Below are positions 1 to 6,897 of a DNA stretch of 16,179 bases, piece after piece (within the stretch, counting starts at the first letter, position 1; each line of letters opens with the position of its first letter). Under the pieces are notes generated by a model. That model had not been told where the DNA came from. It was given only the letters and a program-made list of their open reading frames with translations, and searched no databases. The DNA lies in the NCBI GenBank assembly GCA_020430865.1, contig JAGQIY010001120.1, positions 1 through 16,179 of the forward strand, in the 5' to 3' direction. The position numbers and the translations under genes are program-made. The stretch comes from Myxococcales bacterium (GTDB lineage: Bacteria > Myxococcota > Polyangia > Polyangiales > Polyangiaceae).

Positions 1-660
1 CAGATCCTCCTTGCTCACCTCTTCGTGGGTCACCGTCTTGATGACGTCGGGACCGGTGATGAACATGTAGCTCGACTCCTCCACCATGTGGATGAAGTCG
101 GTGATGGCCGGGCTGTACACCGCGCCGCCTGCGCAGGGACCCATGATGGCGCTGATCTGTGGGATCACGCCGCTCGCCAGGGTGTTGCGCAGGAAGATGT
201 CCGCGTAGCCCGCGAGGGACTCGACGCCTTCTTGAATGCGCGCGCCTCCCGAGTCGTTGAGTCCGATGACCGGGGCGCCCACCTTCATCGCGAGATCCAT
301 GATCTTGCAGATCTTGGAGGCGTAGGTGGCGCTCAGCGAGCCACCGAAGACCGTGAAGTCCTGTGCGAACACGAACACCTTCCGGCCGTCGACCCCGCCG
401 TAGCCGGTGACGACTCCGTCGCCCAGCACCTTCTGCTCGCTCATCCCGAAGTCGCCACAGCGGTGAGTGACGAAGCGATCGACCTCGACGAAGGAGCCGG
501 GATCGAGCAGCAGGTCGATGCGTTCCCGCGCGGTAAGCTTGCCAGCGGCGTGCTGTTTCTCGATGCGCGCCTTGCCGCCGCCCTCGAGGGCTTGGGCGTT
601 CAACGCATCGAGCTTTGCCAGGGTGGGATCAGCGGACGGGGAGCTGTTATCGGACGACAT
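1..660 (-). CDS. pccB: Acyl-CoA carboxylase carboxyltransferase (beta) subunit, propionyl-CoA type, partial
   Basis: The gene reads leftward from an ATG at 660 and runs off the window, giving the N-terminal 220 residues of a protein usually just over 500 long. It begins [17 protein letters not shown]. The family hallmarks are visible: the [17 protein letters not shown] block (residues 41-57), the acyl-CoA-binding region with [11 protein letters not shown] (136-146), and the glycine-rich oxyanion segment [11 protein letters not shown] (174-184). Proteins of this family move carboxyl from carboxybiotin to an acyl-CoA, usually propionyl-CoA giving methylmalonyl-CoA, in the cytoplasm. The partner biotin carboxylase is not in the window. 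The exact acyl substrate (propionyl, acetyl or a longer chain) cannot be decided from this N-terminal part. The Shine-Dalgarno is weak (GAGCG just before the ATG), but the start fits the usual family N-terminus. It is divergent to the fibro-slime gene. Confidence 0.93.
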   Translation of the reverse strand, partial: MSSDNSSPSADPTLAKLDALNAQALEGGGKARIEKQHAAGKLTARERIDLLLDPGSFVEVDRFVTHRCGDFGMSEQKVLGDGVVTGYGGVDGRKVFVFAQDFTVFGGSLSATYASKICKIMDLAMKVGAPVIGLNDSGGARIQEGVESLAGYADIFLRNTLASGVIPQISAIMGPCAGGAVYSPAITDFIHMVEESSYMFITGPDVIKTVTHEEVSKEDL

Positions 661-748
661 GGCGCTCGGGCTGCTACCACGGTGGGGCTCTTGAGTCAGC
701 CTGCACAGCGCGCCGTTTCGGGCAGGGCTTTGCTCGAGATTCTGAGGG

Positions 749-796
749 GTTGCAGGCAACGTTTCCGGTTTGTTTCGTGCATCGCCTGCACGAAAC
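749..796. promoter_or_regulatory. Two palindromes in the divergent pccB / fibro-slime gene region
   Basis: Two inverted repeats lie close together in this 297-base non-coding stretch (661-957). The first is GTTGC-AG-GCAAC at 749-760. The second has perfect 10-base arms, GTTTCGTGCA at 772-781 and TGCACGAAAC at 787-796, around a 5-base centre. Neither strand shows a T-run after the large palindrome, so an intrinsic terminator is unlikely. The position upstream of pccB suggests an operator for a dimeric regulator or a leader structure; this is inference. No convincing -35/-10 pair was identified, and nothing else is recognisable in the stretch apart from the hairpin at 937-953. Confidence 0.45.
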
Positions 797-936
797 CGCG
801 CGCCGACCTCGAGGCGCACCTCACCCCCAAACCCGCGGGGAGCTGCATTTCGGCCACCAGAAGCACCTGAAATCCGCAATACACTGCAGATTCTTGGGTT
901 TGGCCCCGACTCGAGCTTCCAGCAGAACTAGAATGG

Positions 937-953
937 ACCTCCAGCTTGGAGGT
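937..953 (+). promoter_or_regulatory. Hairpin covering the Shine-Dalgarno of the fibro-slime lipoprotein gene
   Basis: ACCTCC (937-942), a five-base loop AGCTT, and GGAGGT (948-953) form a perfect six-base-pair hairpin. GGAGG (948-952) is a strong Shine-Dalgarno five bases before the ATG at 958. The left arm is a copy of the anti-Shine-Dalgarno core found at the 16S rRNA 3' end. The mRNA could therefore mask its own ribosome-binding site. The base pairing is seen directly; a regulatory effect is inferred. Confidence 0.5.
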
Positions 954-957
954 TGTG

Positions 958-1851
958 ATGAAGCGCGTTGCCCTAATCCTGATCCTGTTTGGCGGCTGCG
1001 GATCCGTCGCCTGCGGCGGCTCGGACGACGGGAGCACCGTCGGAGGCGGAGGAAGCACCAGCAACGGAGGCTCGGCGGCGAACGGAGGCTCAGCAGGCGG
1101 AACCAGCTTTGGTGGCAGCTTCAACATCGGTGGGCAGAACACTGGAGGCTCCGGCGGCAGCGCAGGGAGCAAGTGCGATCCCAACCTCACCGGCCTGGTG
1201 CGCGACTTCAAGGCGGCGGAGGAGCCGGGTGGGCACCCCGACTTCCAGGCGTTCACGGGCAACGCCGCCTCCAAGGGCATCGTCGAGGATCAGCTGGGTG
1301 CCGACCTGAAGCCTGTCTACAAACCCAGCGGCGCATACGTCGGGAGCGAGGGGCAGGAGACGACGAGCAAGCAAGACTTCGATCAGTGGTACCGAGACAC
1401 CGACGGCGTGAACAAGACGCTTCAGTTCACGGTCCCGCTGACGGAGGGGCCAAACGGCATCAGCAGCTACGACAACGGCGCGTTCTTCCCCATCGACGGC
1501 CAGGGCTGGGGCAACTACCAGGCGTACAACGACGGTGAACACAACTTCCACTTCACCTTCGAGCTGCACACCGAGTTCGCGTACAACGGCGGCGAGGTCT
1601 TCACGTTCACCGGCGACGACGACCTCTGGGTGTTCATCAACAAGCGGCTGGCGATCGACCTGGGAGGCCTCCACCCGGAGCTCTCCGACTCGGTGAACCT
1701 GGATGACATCGCGGCCGAGTTCGGACTCGAGGTCGGCGGCACCTATCCTCTGGACCTCTTCCACGCGGAAAGACGTATCGAGTCCAGTCACTTCCGCATC
1801 GACACCAGCCTCCAGTTCACGAACTGCGACCCGATCATCGTGCCGAAGTAG
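958..1851 (+). CDS. Fibro-slime domain lipoprotein
   Basis: A 297-residue exported protein. The start at 958 (MKRVALILIL) is preferred over an in-frame TTG at 946 because GGAGG sits five bases upstream of 958. A short hydrophobic signal (residues 4-13) leads to cysteines at 14 and 19, either of which could be the lipidated residue. A low-complexity Gly/Ser/Asn linker follows (about 20-72). Residues 80-290 match the fibro-slime domain pattern: VRDF and HPDFQ near the front, DFDQWYRDTDGVN (140-152), then FTGDDDLWVFINKRLAIDL (217-235) and GGLHPELSDSV. The acidic DDDLWVFIN core resembles the calcium-binding region of PA14-like beta-barrels, so a surface carbohydrate-binding or adhesive role is plausible. 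The family was first noted in Dictyostelium slime and Fibrobacter proteins. Exact function is unknown. Confidence 0.85.
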   Translation: MKRVALILILFGGCGSVACGGSDDGSTVGGGGSTSNGGSAANGGSAGGTSFGGSFNIGGQNTGGSGGSAGSKCDPNLTGLVRDFKAAEEPGGHPDFQAFTGNAASKGIVEDQLGADLKPVYKPSGAYVGSEGQETTSKQDFDQWYRDTDGVNKTLQFTVPLTEGPNGISSYDNGAFFPIDGQGWGNYQAYNDGEHNFHFTFELHTEFAYNGGEVFTFTGDDDLWVFINKRLAIDLGGLHPELSDSVNLDDIAAEFGLEVGGTYPLDLFHAERRIESSHFRIDTSLQFTNCDPIIVPK

Positions 1852-1947
1852 GGCTCGAGGCACGCGGCCCCGGAGTCGACCAGGGCGTGATGACGGAGAG
1901 CCACCTCGGAGCTTCGTCCGTCGAACCTCGGCGTGACCGATGAGGTC

Positions 1948-2826
1948 CTACTTCGCCTCGGCGTCGACCGGCAGCTTCAGCGCGCCCACGCGACGCAAGA
2001 ACCAGCGCCCCAGGTAGAAACCGGGCAAGAACACCAGGCAGATCAGCGGGATCATCACGCCCACGAAGCGCATGATGAGGACCAAGGTGGCGCCTCCGAC
2101 GTTGAGCACGTCGGCGCCCGCCTGCTTGAAGCCGTCGCCAATCGCCGCGAAGGAGGCGCTCACCAGCGGCGCTGGCCGCTCGAAATCGACGGTGATGGTC
2201 GATAGACTGACCGACTTGTCGAGGAAGCGCTTGCGGCTCTCCAGCTTCTCGATTTCCGTACGGACATCGGAGAGCTGCTTCTGCACCGCGAGCAGGTCCT
2301 CGACCTTGTTCGCCCCCTTCAGGATCTCGAGGTACTGGTTCTCCAGCGCCTTCTGCGTCTTCAGCCGCGCCTCGAGGTCGATCCACTCGTCGGTCACGTC
2401 TTCGCTGGAGATGTGCTCGCTGGCTTCCCCCTGCTTGATCGCGCGTAGCTCGTTCAGCGCGGTATCCAGCTCGTCCGCCTTCACGCGCAAGACGACGCGC
2501 AGGCGCTGGTCGCGCGCCGCATCGGTGCCGCGGCGCTCGGAGCTGACGACGTAGCCGCCGTGCTTCTTCGCGACGTCGGTGGCCGTGCGCTGGGCGTCGC
2601 TCAGCGACTTCACCTGGAGCTCCAGCTCGGCCTTGCGAATCACCTTGCGCTCGGCCACGCCTGCGATCTCGCCTGACTTGGCGCTGTCGTCGGCGGGCGC
2701 CGAGGCGGCCTGCGTCACGGCCCCCGCGTCATCCGACTTCCCCATGCAGCCCACGCTGCCCAGCACCAGCAGCGCGCAGAAGCAGCTCAGCGCGGCGCAG
2801 TTCACCCAGCTCGTCCATTTCGACAT
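1948..2826 (-). CDS. DUF4349-type membrane-anchored lipoprotein
   Basis: A 292-residue envelope protein with the layout of the DUF4349 family. The chosen start at 2826 (MSKWTSWVNC) puts a hydrophobic signal directly at the N-terminus, ending in a lipobox-like GSVGC with the cysteine at residue 27. A longer reading from a GTG at 2895 would add an unlikely basic 23-residue leader. A conserved alpha/beta segment follows (about 60-148, including RKAELELQVKSL and GGYVVSSERRG). A long coiled coil spans about 150-200, then a beta segment (SVSLSTITVDFERP), and a transmembrane helix lies at about 246-273 with a basic end (RWFLRRVG). The molecular role of DUF4349 is not established. The gene is last in a minus-strand unit, 72 bases after the aminomutase gene. 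The 96 bases to the convergent fibro-slime gene show no clear terminator. Confidence 0.8.
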   Translation of the reverse strand: MSKWTSWVNCAALSCFCALLVLGSVGCMGKSDDAGAVTQAASAPADDSAKSGEIAGVAERKVIRKAELELQVKSLSDAQRTATDVAKKHGGYVVSSERRGTDAARDQRLRVVLRVKADELDTALNELRAIKQGEASEHISSEDVTDEWIDLEARLKTQKALENQYLEILKGANKVEDLLAVQKQLSDVRTEIEKLESRKRFLDKSVSLSTITVDFERPAPLVSASFAAIGDGFKQAGADVLNVGGATLVLIMRFVGVMIPLICLVFLPGFYLGRWFLRRVGALKLPVDAEAK

Positions 2827-2898
2827 GGCCAGTGAACGCGCGGTCCTCCAACGGCTTACACCGCACGAACCGACACGACCGAATCGCCGTACCACTGG

Positions 2899-4023
2899 CT
2901 AGCAGCGACCGCGAGCAGGCGGATCGACGTAGTCGACCAGCGCGCCACGCCAGGTGCGCAGCGTGGTGGAGCCAGGGGCGGCGTCGGTCGCCGCACGGCG
3001 CTGCACGACCCACTCGGGCAACACCGGGACCTTGCCCATGCCGCCCGGGGTGTCGACGATGAACTTCGGTAGCGCGATCCCGGTGAGGCGGCCTTGCAGC
3101 CGATCCATGATCGCAAGACCCACGTCGAGGGGCGTGCGCAGGTGCCCGGTACCACGCACTGGATCGGCCTGGAGCAGGTAGTAGGGTCGGGCGCGCTCGC
3201 GGATCAGGCCGCGAAACAACGCCTCCAGTGTTTCCGCGCGGTCATTGATACCGCGCAGCAGGACGCTCTGATTCATCACGGGGAAGCCGGCGTCGGCGAG
3301 GCGGTTGAGCGCGGCCCGCGCCTCGGGAGTCAGCTCCTTCGGGTGGTTGAAGTGGGTCATCACCCACAGCGGATGAAACGGGCGCAAGGCCTCGAGCAGC
3401 TCGCCGTCGATGCGCATCGGCAGCACCACGGGCACGCGCGTCGCCAGCCGGATGGTCTCCACGCTGGGGATGGCGCGCACCGACTCGACCACCCGCTGCA
3501 CGCGACTCGTGGCCATGCTGAGCAGGTCGCCGCCGCTGAGGATCACGTCGCGCACCTCTGGGTGGCTGCGCAGGTAGGCCAGCGCTGGCTCGAGTCGCTG
3601 ATCGGCGCGCGGCCCCTCACCGGCGCCGACCATCCGACTCCGCGTGCAGAAGCGGCAATACACGGCGCACTGGTCGGTCACCAGGAGCAGCGCTCGATCT
3701 GGATAGCGCTGCACCAGCTCCGGCGCCGGCGAGTGCGCCTCTTCACCCAGCGGATCTCGGAGGTCACCAGGCACCTCGTCGGCCTCCGCGCGATGCGGCA
3801 CGACTTGCCGCCTGATGGGACAGCTGGGGTCGTTCGGGTCGATCAGGTCGAAGTAGTAAGGCGTGATGCCAATGGGAAAGCCTTGGCTGACCGCGCGCTC
3901 AGCGCCCTGCTGCTCCTCCGCTGTCAGTCTCAGACGCTGAGTCAGCTGCTCGACGCTGGAGATCGAGTTGCGTAGCTGCCAGCGCCAGTCCAGGGGCGAA
4001 GTCGTCGCGACACGCAGCTGCAT
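2899..4023 (-). CDS. kamA: Lysine 2,3-aminomutase family radical SAM/PLP enzyme
   Basis: A 374-residue cytoplasmic enzyme. The radical SAM cluster motif CAVYCRFC places cysteines at 119, 123 and 126, with the substrate-carboxylate arginine position at R128. The SAM-contacting ILSGGD is at 161-166. Near the C-terminus, DTPGGMGK carries the PLP-binding lysine at K331. The two aspartates that bind the lysine side-chain amine in clostridial lysine 2,3-aminomutase correspond by motif to D287 (in QADPVRG) and D324, with the same spacing of 37. The N-terminal DWRWQLRNSI is also typical. These features favour conversion of L-lysine to beta-lysine on free lysine over the EF-P-modifying EpmB type, which lacks the DxPGGGGK form. 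At 374 residues it is shorter than classical aminomutases, so related substrates remain possible. Its ATG lies two bases after the stop of the upstream lipoprotein gene, suggesting translational coupling. Confidence 0.88.
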   Translation of the reverse strand: MQLRVATTSPLDWRWQLRNSISSVEQLTQRLRLTAEEQQGAERAVSQGFPIGITPYYFDLIDPNDPSCPIRRQVVPHRAEADEVPGDLRDPLGEEAHSPAPELVQRYPDRALLLVTDQCAVYCRFCTRSRMVGAGEGPRADQRLEPALAYLRSHPEVRDVILSGGDLLSMATSRVQRVVESVRAIPSVETIRLATRVPVVLPMRIDGELLEALRPFHPLWVMTHFNHPKELTPEARAALNRLADAGFPVMNQSVLLRGINDRAETLEALFRGLIRERARPYYLLQADPVRGTGHLRTPLDVGLAIMDRLQGRLTGIALPKFIVDTPGGMGKVPVLPEWVVQRRAATDAAPGSTTLRTWRGALVDYVDPPARGRC

Positions 4024-4025
4024 GG

Positions 4026-5102
4026 TTAGTTCCCCGAGGAACTCGATGGCGCGGCCGAGGGAGTCGGCGCGGCGTCCTTGGGCTGCTGATCGGGCAAGCG
4101 CACCTTCTCCAGCGCCTGATCATCGATCTTCACGGGGTACTTCTCGCGCAGCTCCTTCTCGAGCTTCTGCTCTGCCGCTCGGATGTGCTCCTGCACCAGA
4201 GACACGCGGATGCTGCGCTCGGCCTCCTTGAAGGGGCGATCCCGCGCGTCGGTCTTGCCGATCATGCGCACGATGTAGAACTTGCCATCGTCCTCGACCA
4301 CGGCGTCGTGCACCTCCCCGATCTTGGAGATCTTGAACACCGCTGCGCGCACCGCCGGGGGGACGCGCTGGTTCGCGCCCCGCTCCACGCCCGGCGCAGA
4401 GACGATACCCAGGTCGCCAGCGAGCTCGAGCGGCGCCGTCGGAGAAGGGTTGGGCGGCTTCTCGAGGGAGTTCTCCATCACCAGCTTGCCCCACTGCATC
4501 GGCGTCGCCTTGGTGGCCTGGGCAAGCAACGCCTTGGCCTTGGCTTCATCGCTCGAGACGATCACGGCGACCCGGCGCCGCTCTGGCTCCCGGAAGTCAT
4601 CGCGGTGCTTCTCGTAGTACCTGCGCGCGTCCGCCTCGGTGACGGACTCGGGGCCTGGCACGTCGCGGCGCAGCTTCTTGAGCACCTCGTTGCGCAGGAT
4701 GATGCGGATCCGCTCCTGGGTCTCGGGACGCTTGTCCAGACCGCGCCGCTCGGCTTCCTGCGCCAGGAGCTCGACCTGGATCATCTCGTCGAGCAGCTGC
4801 TTTCGTCGGTCGGGTGACTGGTAGCGGAGCCGCTCGAACTGATCCATGCGCTCCAGGGTCGCCGCGTATTCACCCAGGGTGATCTCGCGGTCTCCCACCT
4901 TCGCGAGCACCTTCGCCGCGAGCTCGGGAGGCAATGGACCGCTGCTCGCGCTGGCGGAAGGCACCTGCCCCACGCTCCCGTCGTCACAACCACTGCAGCC
5001 TGCCAGGCCGACGCACGCGACGAGCAGCGTGTGACGCAGCACACGGCTGGCGATCGACGACCGGGTCCCGACCTGGGACCAGAGCTGTGGGGCAGCGCGC
5101 AT
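4026..5102 (-). CDS. SurA/PpiC-like periplasmic chaperone lipoprotein, probably catalytically degenerate
   Basis: A 358-residue lipoprotein from the ATG at 5102. A canonical lipobox LAGC gives a lipidated cysteine at residue 36 after a hydrophobic stretch; a GTG 20 codons downstream is an alternative start. A helical N-terminal region (about 62-170) has the SurA/PrsA pattern: [30 protein letters not shown], then charged helices ending [12 protein letters not shown] parvulin-like domain follows (about 172-285), with AGDLGIVS and [15 protein letters not shown] matching conserved parvulin blocks. The positions that carry the two active-site histidines in classical parvulins (RHILV and GYHII motifs) read RRVAVIV and KFYIV here, so prolyl isomerase activity is doubtful. 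A helical tail and a low-complexity Pro/Ala/Ser end follow. Likely role: outer-membrane or secreted protein folding. It is first in a unit with the aminomutase and DUF4349 genes, and divergent from pyrH. Confidence 0.8.
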   Translation of the reverse strand: MRAAPQLWSQVGTRSSIASRVLRHTLLVACVGLAGCSGCDDGSVGQVPSASASSGPLPPELAAKVLAKVGDREITLGEYAATLERMDQFERLRYQSPDRRKQLLDEMIQVELLAQEAERRGLDKRPETQERIRIILRNEVLKKLRRDVPGPESVTEADARRYYEKHRDDFREPERRRVAVIVSSDEAKAKALLAQATKATPMQWGKLVMENSLEKPPNPSPTAPLELAGDLGIVSAPGVERGANQRVPPAVRAAVFKISKIGEVHDAVVEDDGKFYIVRMIGKTDARDRPFKEAERSIRVSLVQEHIRAAEQKLEKELREKYPVKIDDQALEKVRLPDQQPKDAAPTPSAAPSSSSGN

Positions 5103-5258
5103 CAGAGGCGGGGATACTACGCACGGCCAGGTAGCGCCAGGCACCAGGCAGGCCCCGAGCGCAAGATTCCACCCTGTTCTCGTCGGGCCTCTGACGAAAC
5201 TCCACCGGTGCGGCGGCGATGGTTGCGCGCCCAAGTTCGCGTGAGTAGGAAGCGGCTC
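5103..5258. promoter_or_regulatory. Divergent intergenic region between the SurA-like gene and pyrH
   Basis: This 156-base region must hold the promoters of both divergent genes, or at least their 5' leaders, since no other gene fits. No convincing -35/-10 pair is evident. A distant inverted repeat is present: TCAGAGGC at 5102-5109, touching the SurA-like start codon, and GCCTCTGA at 5187-5194. A shared regulator or DNA looping is possible but unproven. Confidence 0.3.
5247..5252 (+). promoter_or_regulatory. Shine-Dalgarno deciding the pyrH GTG start
   Basis: AGGAAG ends six bases before the GTG at 5259. This supports 5259 over the in-frame GTG at 5241, which has no comparable site, and gives a protein of the usual UMP kinase length. 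Confidence 0.6.
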
Positions 5259-5987
5259 GTGAGCGACTCTGGAGATCTCAAGTACCGTCGAATCGTCCTC
5301 AAGCTGAGCGGTGAGGCGCTCTGCGGGAAAGAGGGCGGCTTCGGCATCGACACCGCCACCCTCAAGAACACCGCGAAGGAGATCGCCGAGGTCGCCAGGA
5401 CCGGAGTCCAGCTCGGGCTGGTGGTGGGTGGCGGCAACATCTTCCGGGGCCTCAAGGGAGCCAGCGAGGGCATGGATCGCGCCCAGAGCGACTACATGGG
5501 CATGCTGGCGACGGTGATCAACTCACTCGCCCTGCAGGACGCGCTGGAGAACAGCGGCGCCAAGACCCGAGTGATGACGGCGCTTGAAATCCGCGACGTC
5601 GCGGAGCCTTACATCCGGCGCCGCGCGATCCGTCACCTGGAGCGTGGTTACGTCGTGGTCTTCGCGGCGGGCACCGGCAATCCTTATTTCTCCACGGATA
5701 CGGCTGCCGCGCTACGCGCGATGGAAATCCGCGCCGACGCGCTGTTCAAGGCGACCAAGGTCGACGGCATCTACGATCGTGACCCGCGCAAGCACGAGGA
5801 CGCCAAGATGTACCGCGAGGTCAGCTACGACAAGTTCCTCTCGCAGCACCTTGGAGTCATGGACTCCACGGCGGTGACGCTGTGCCGCGAGAACGGCATG
5901 CCGATCCGCGTGTTCAAGATGATGCCCGGAAACATCCGCGCCGTCGCCAAGGGCGAGGACGTGGGCACGGTCGTGGGCGCGGACTGA
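5259..5987 (+). CDS. pyrH: UMP kinase (uridylate kinase)
   Basis: A 242-residue cytoplasmic enzyme that phosphorylates UMP to UDP, the step committing pyrimidines to UTP and CTP. It belongs to the amino-acid kinase fold family. Diagnostic blocks are [13 protein letters not shown] (9-21), [10 protein letters not shown] (55-64), [17 protein letters not shown] (80-96), [20 protein letters not shown] (135-154) with the nucleotide-binding loop, [11 protein letters not shown] (167-177), and [20 protein letters not shown] near the end. Length equals that of the well-studied E. coli enzyme within one residue. The GTG start at 5259 is supported by an AGGAAG ribosome-binding site. In many bacteria pyrH lies beside tsf and frr; here neither is present, and it is followed by a small secreted protein gene. 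Confidence 0.96.
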   Translation: MSDSGDLKYRRIVLKLSGEALCGKEGGFGIDTATLKNTAKEIAEVARTGVQLGLVVGGGNIFRGLKGASEGMDRAQSDYMGMLATVINSLALQDALENSGAKTRVMTALEIRDVAEPYIRRRAIRHLERGYVVVFAAGTGNPYFSTDTAAALRAMEIRADALFKATKVDGIYDRDPRKHEDAKMYREVSYDKFLSQHLGVMDSTAVTLCRENGMPIRVFKMMPGNIRAVAKGEDVGTVVGAD

Positions 5988-5993
5988 GCGGCG

Positions 5994-6020
5994 GGACCAC
6001 GCGCGAGTCGTGGGTCCTTT
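5994..6020 (+). terminator. Possible weak intrinsic terminator after pyrH
   Basis: GGACCACG (5994-6001) can pair with CGTGGGTCC (6009-6017) around a seven-base loop, with one bulged G. A short run TTT (6018-6020) follows. It lies seven bases beyond the pyrH stop. The T-run is short, so termination efficiency is uncertain. The rest of 6021-6228 shows no clear gene. Confidence 0.35.
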
Positions 6021-6228
6021 CCGCGCGACTCACCCCCAGACCCGGCTTCCAAGGCGCCCCGTGAAGGGTGCGCATGCGTACAGACATCGAAGCCCAGGCG
6101 TGGATCGCCTGCTCCCGAGCCCCCGGGAGTCCGGCCAAGAAATGCCTGAATTTTTGGGGGTGAGAGCAGCGAACTCGGCGCTTTGTGAGAGTTTTCGAGG
6201 GAGGCGCAAGGCTCACCCACGTAAACTG

Positions 6229-6759
6229 ATGGCGGCTATGGCAGAAGTTGATGAACGTTCGCGTCCCATGCAGCGCTGGGTGACGCTCGGTCTGCTCGCT
6301 GCTCTCCTGGGGACGGCGAGCCTCGCTGTGGCAGGCCCTGCGCGAGCAGCGGACGAGGCGCCTGCCCAGCCCCCTGCAGTTCAGGCCAAGTCGGCGCTGG
6401 TCGAGCGCTTCGAGGAGCTCAGCAAGACGATCGAGGCGATCGACGCGAGCGGCGTCCCCTGCAAGCTGAAGGACGAGACCGTGGGCTGCGCCGAGGCTGC
6501 GAAGGCTGCGAACGCCGATCTGAAGCGGGTGCGCAAGCAGCTGACCAAGGACATCCGTCAGCTGCGCAAGGCGAAGGCCAAGCGCAAGCTGGCGCGCGCG
6601 CTCGAGTTCGGGAGCAGCCTGAATCGTCTGCGAGTCAGCCTGCGCAAGCTGGGGGCCGCAGACAACGCGGCCGACGCTCAGGACGCGCTCAACCAGCTGA
6701 ATCAGGACCTGGGCAAGGCGAAAGGTCAGCTCCAGCAGCTCCACGACGACGCGAAGTAA
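6229..6759 (+). CDS. Small secreted helical protein, unknown function
   Basis: Up to 176 residues from the ATG at 6229; in-frame ATGs at 6238 and 6268 are alternatives and no strong Shine-Dalgarno separates them. A signal peptide is clear: MQRWVTLGLLAALLGTASLA (14-33), with a likely cleavage after AxA near residue 40 (PARA/ADEAP). The mature part is short and highly charged, rich in Lys, Arg, Ala and Leu. It is predicted to be helical with coiled-coil character, with basic helices at about 97-140 (KQLTKDIRQLRKAKAKRK) and a Gln/Leu-rich end. Only two cysteines occur in the mature region (78 and 87), suggesting one disulfide in the periplasm. I do not recognise the family. It stands alone between pyrH and ccmF. 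Confidence 0.7.
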   Translation: MAAMAEVDERSRPMQRWVTLGLLAALLGTASLAVAGPARAADEAPAQPPAVQAKSALVERFEELSKTIEAIDASGVPCKLKDETVGCAEAAKAANADLKRVRKQLTKDIRQLRKAKAKRKLARALEFGSSLNRLRVSLRKLGAADNAADAQDALNQLNQDLGKAKGQLQQLHDDAK

Positions 6760-6790
6760 GCAGCGTTTCGACGTGGACGCGCGACCCCGT

Positions 6791-6810
6791 CCACCCGCAC
6801 GAACGGGTGG
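6791..6810. other. Perfect stem-loop between the small secreted protein gene and ccmF
   Basis: CCACCCG (6791-6797) and CGGGTGG (6804-6810) pair perfectly around CACGAA. The hairpin is flanked by a direct repeat of GCGACCCC (6781-6788 and 6812-6819). There is no T-run, so it may be a factor-dependent terminator, an mRNA-end stabiliser or a regulatory site. Confidence 0.4.
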
Positions 6811-6897
6811 TGCGACCCCCTGCGACAAAGCGCCGAGCAGGATTCCTCCCCAGGGTCCCGGCCTCCGCTGCGATTCGAGGTAGAGTGCCCCTACGTC

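Noticed and set aside
772..796. ParB-binding parS site
   Set aside because: The palindrome has a five-base centre and half-sites that differ from the 16-base parS consensus TGTTTCACGTGAAACA.
25..870. A plus-strand frame opposite pccB
   Set aside because: The minus strand encodes clear carboxyltransferase motifs; the plus frame is low-complexity His/Asp/Arg-rich shadow.
2827..2895. Longer N-terminus for the DUF4349 protein from a GTG at 2895
   Set aside because: It would place 23 basic residues before the lipoprotein signal peptide and hide it; the ATG at 2826 gives a normal signal.
3094..3975. A plus-strand frame opposite the aminomutase gene
   Set aside because: The minus strand has the radical SAM cysteines and PLP lysine; the plus frame has no motif.
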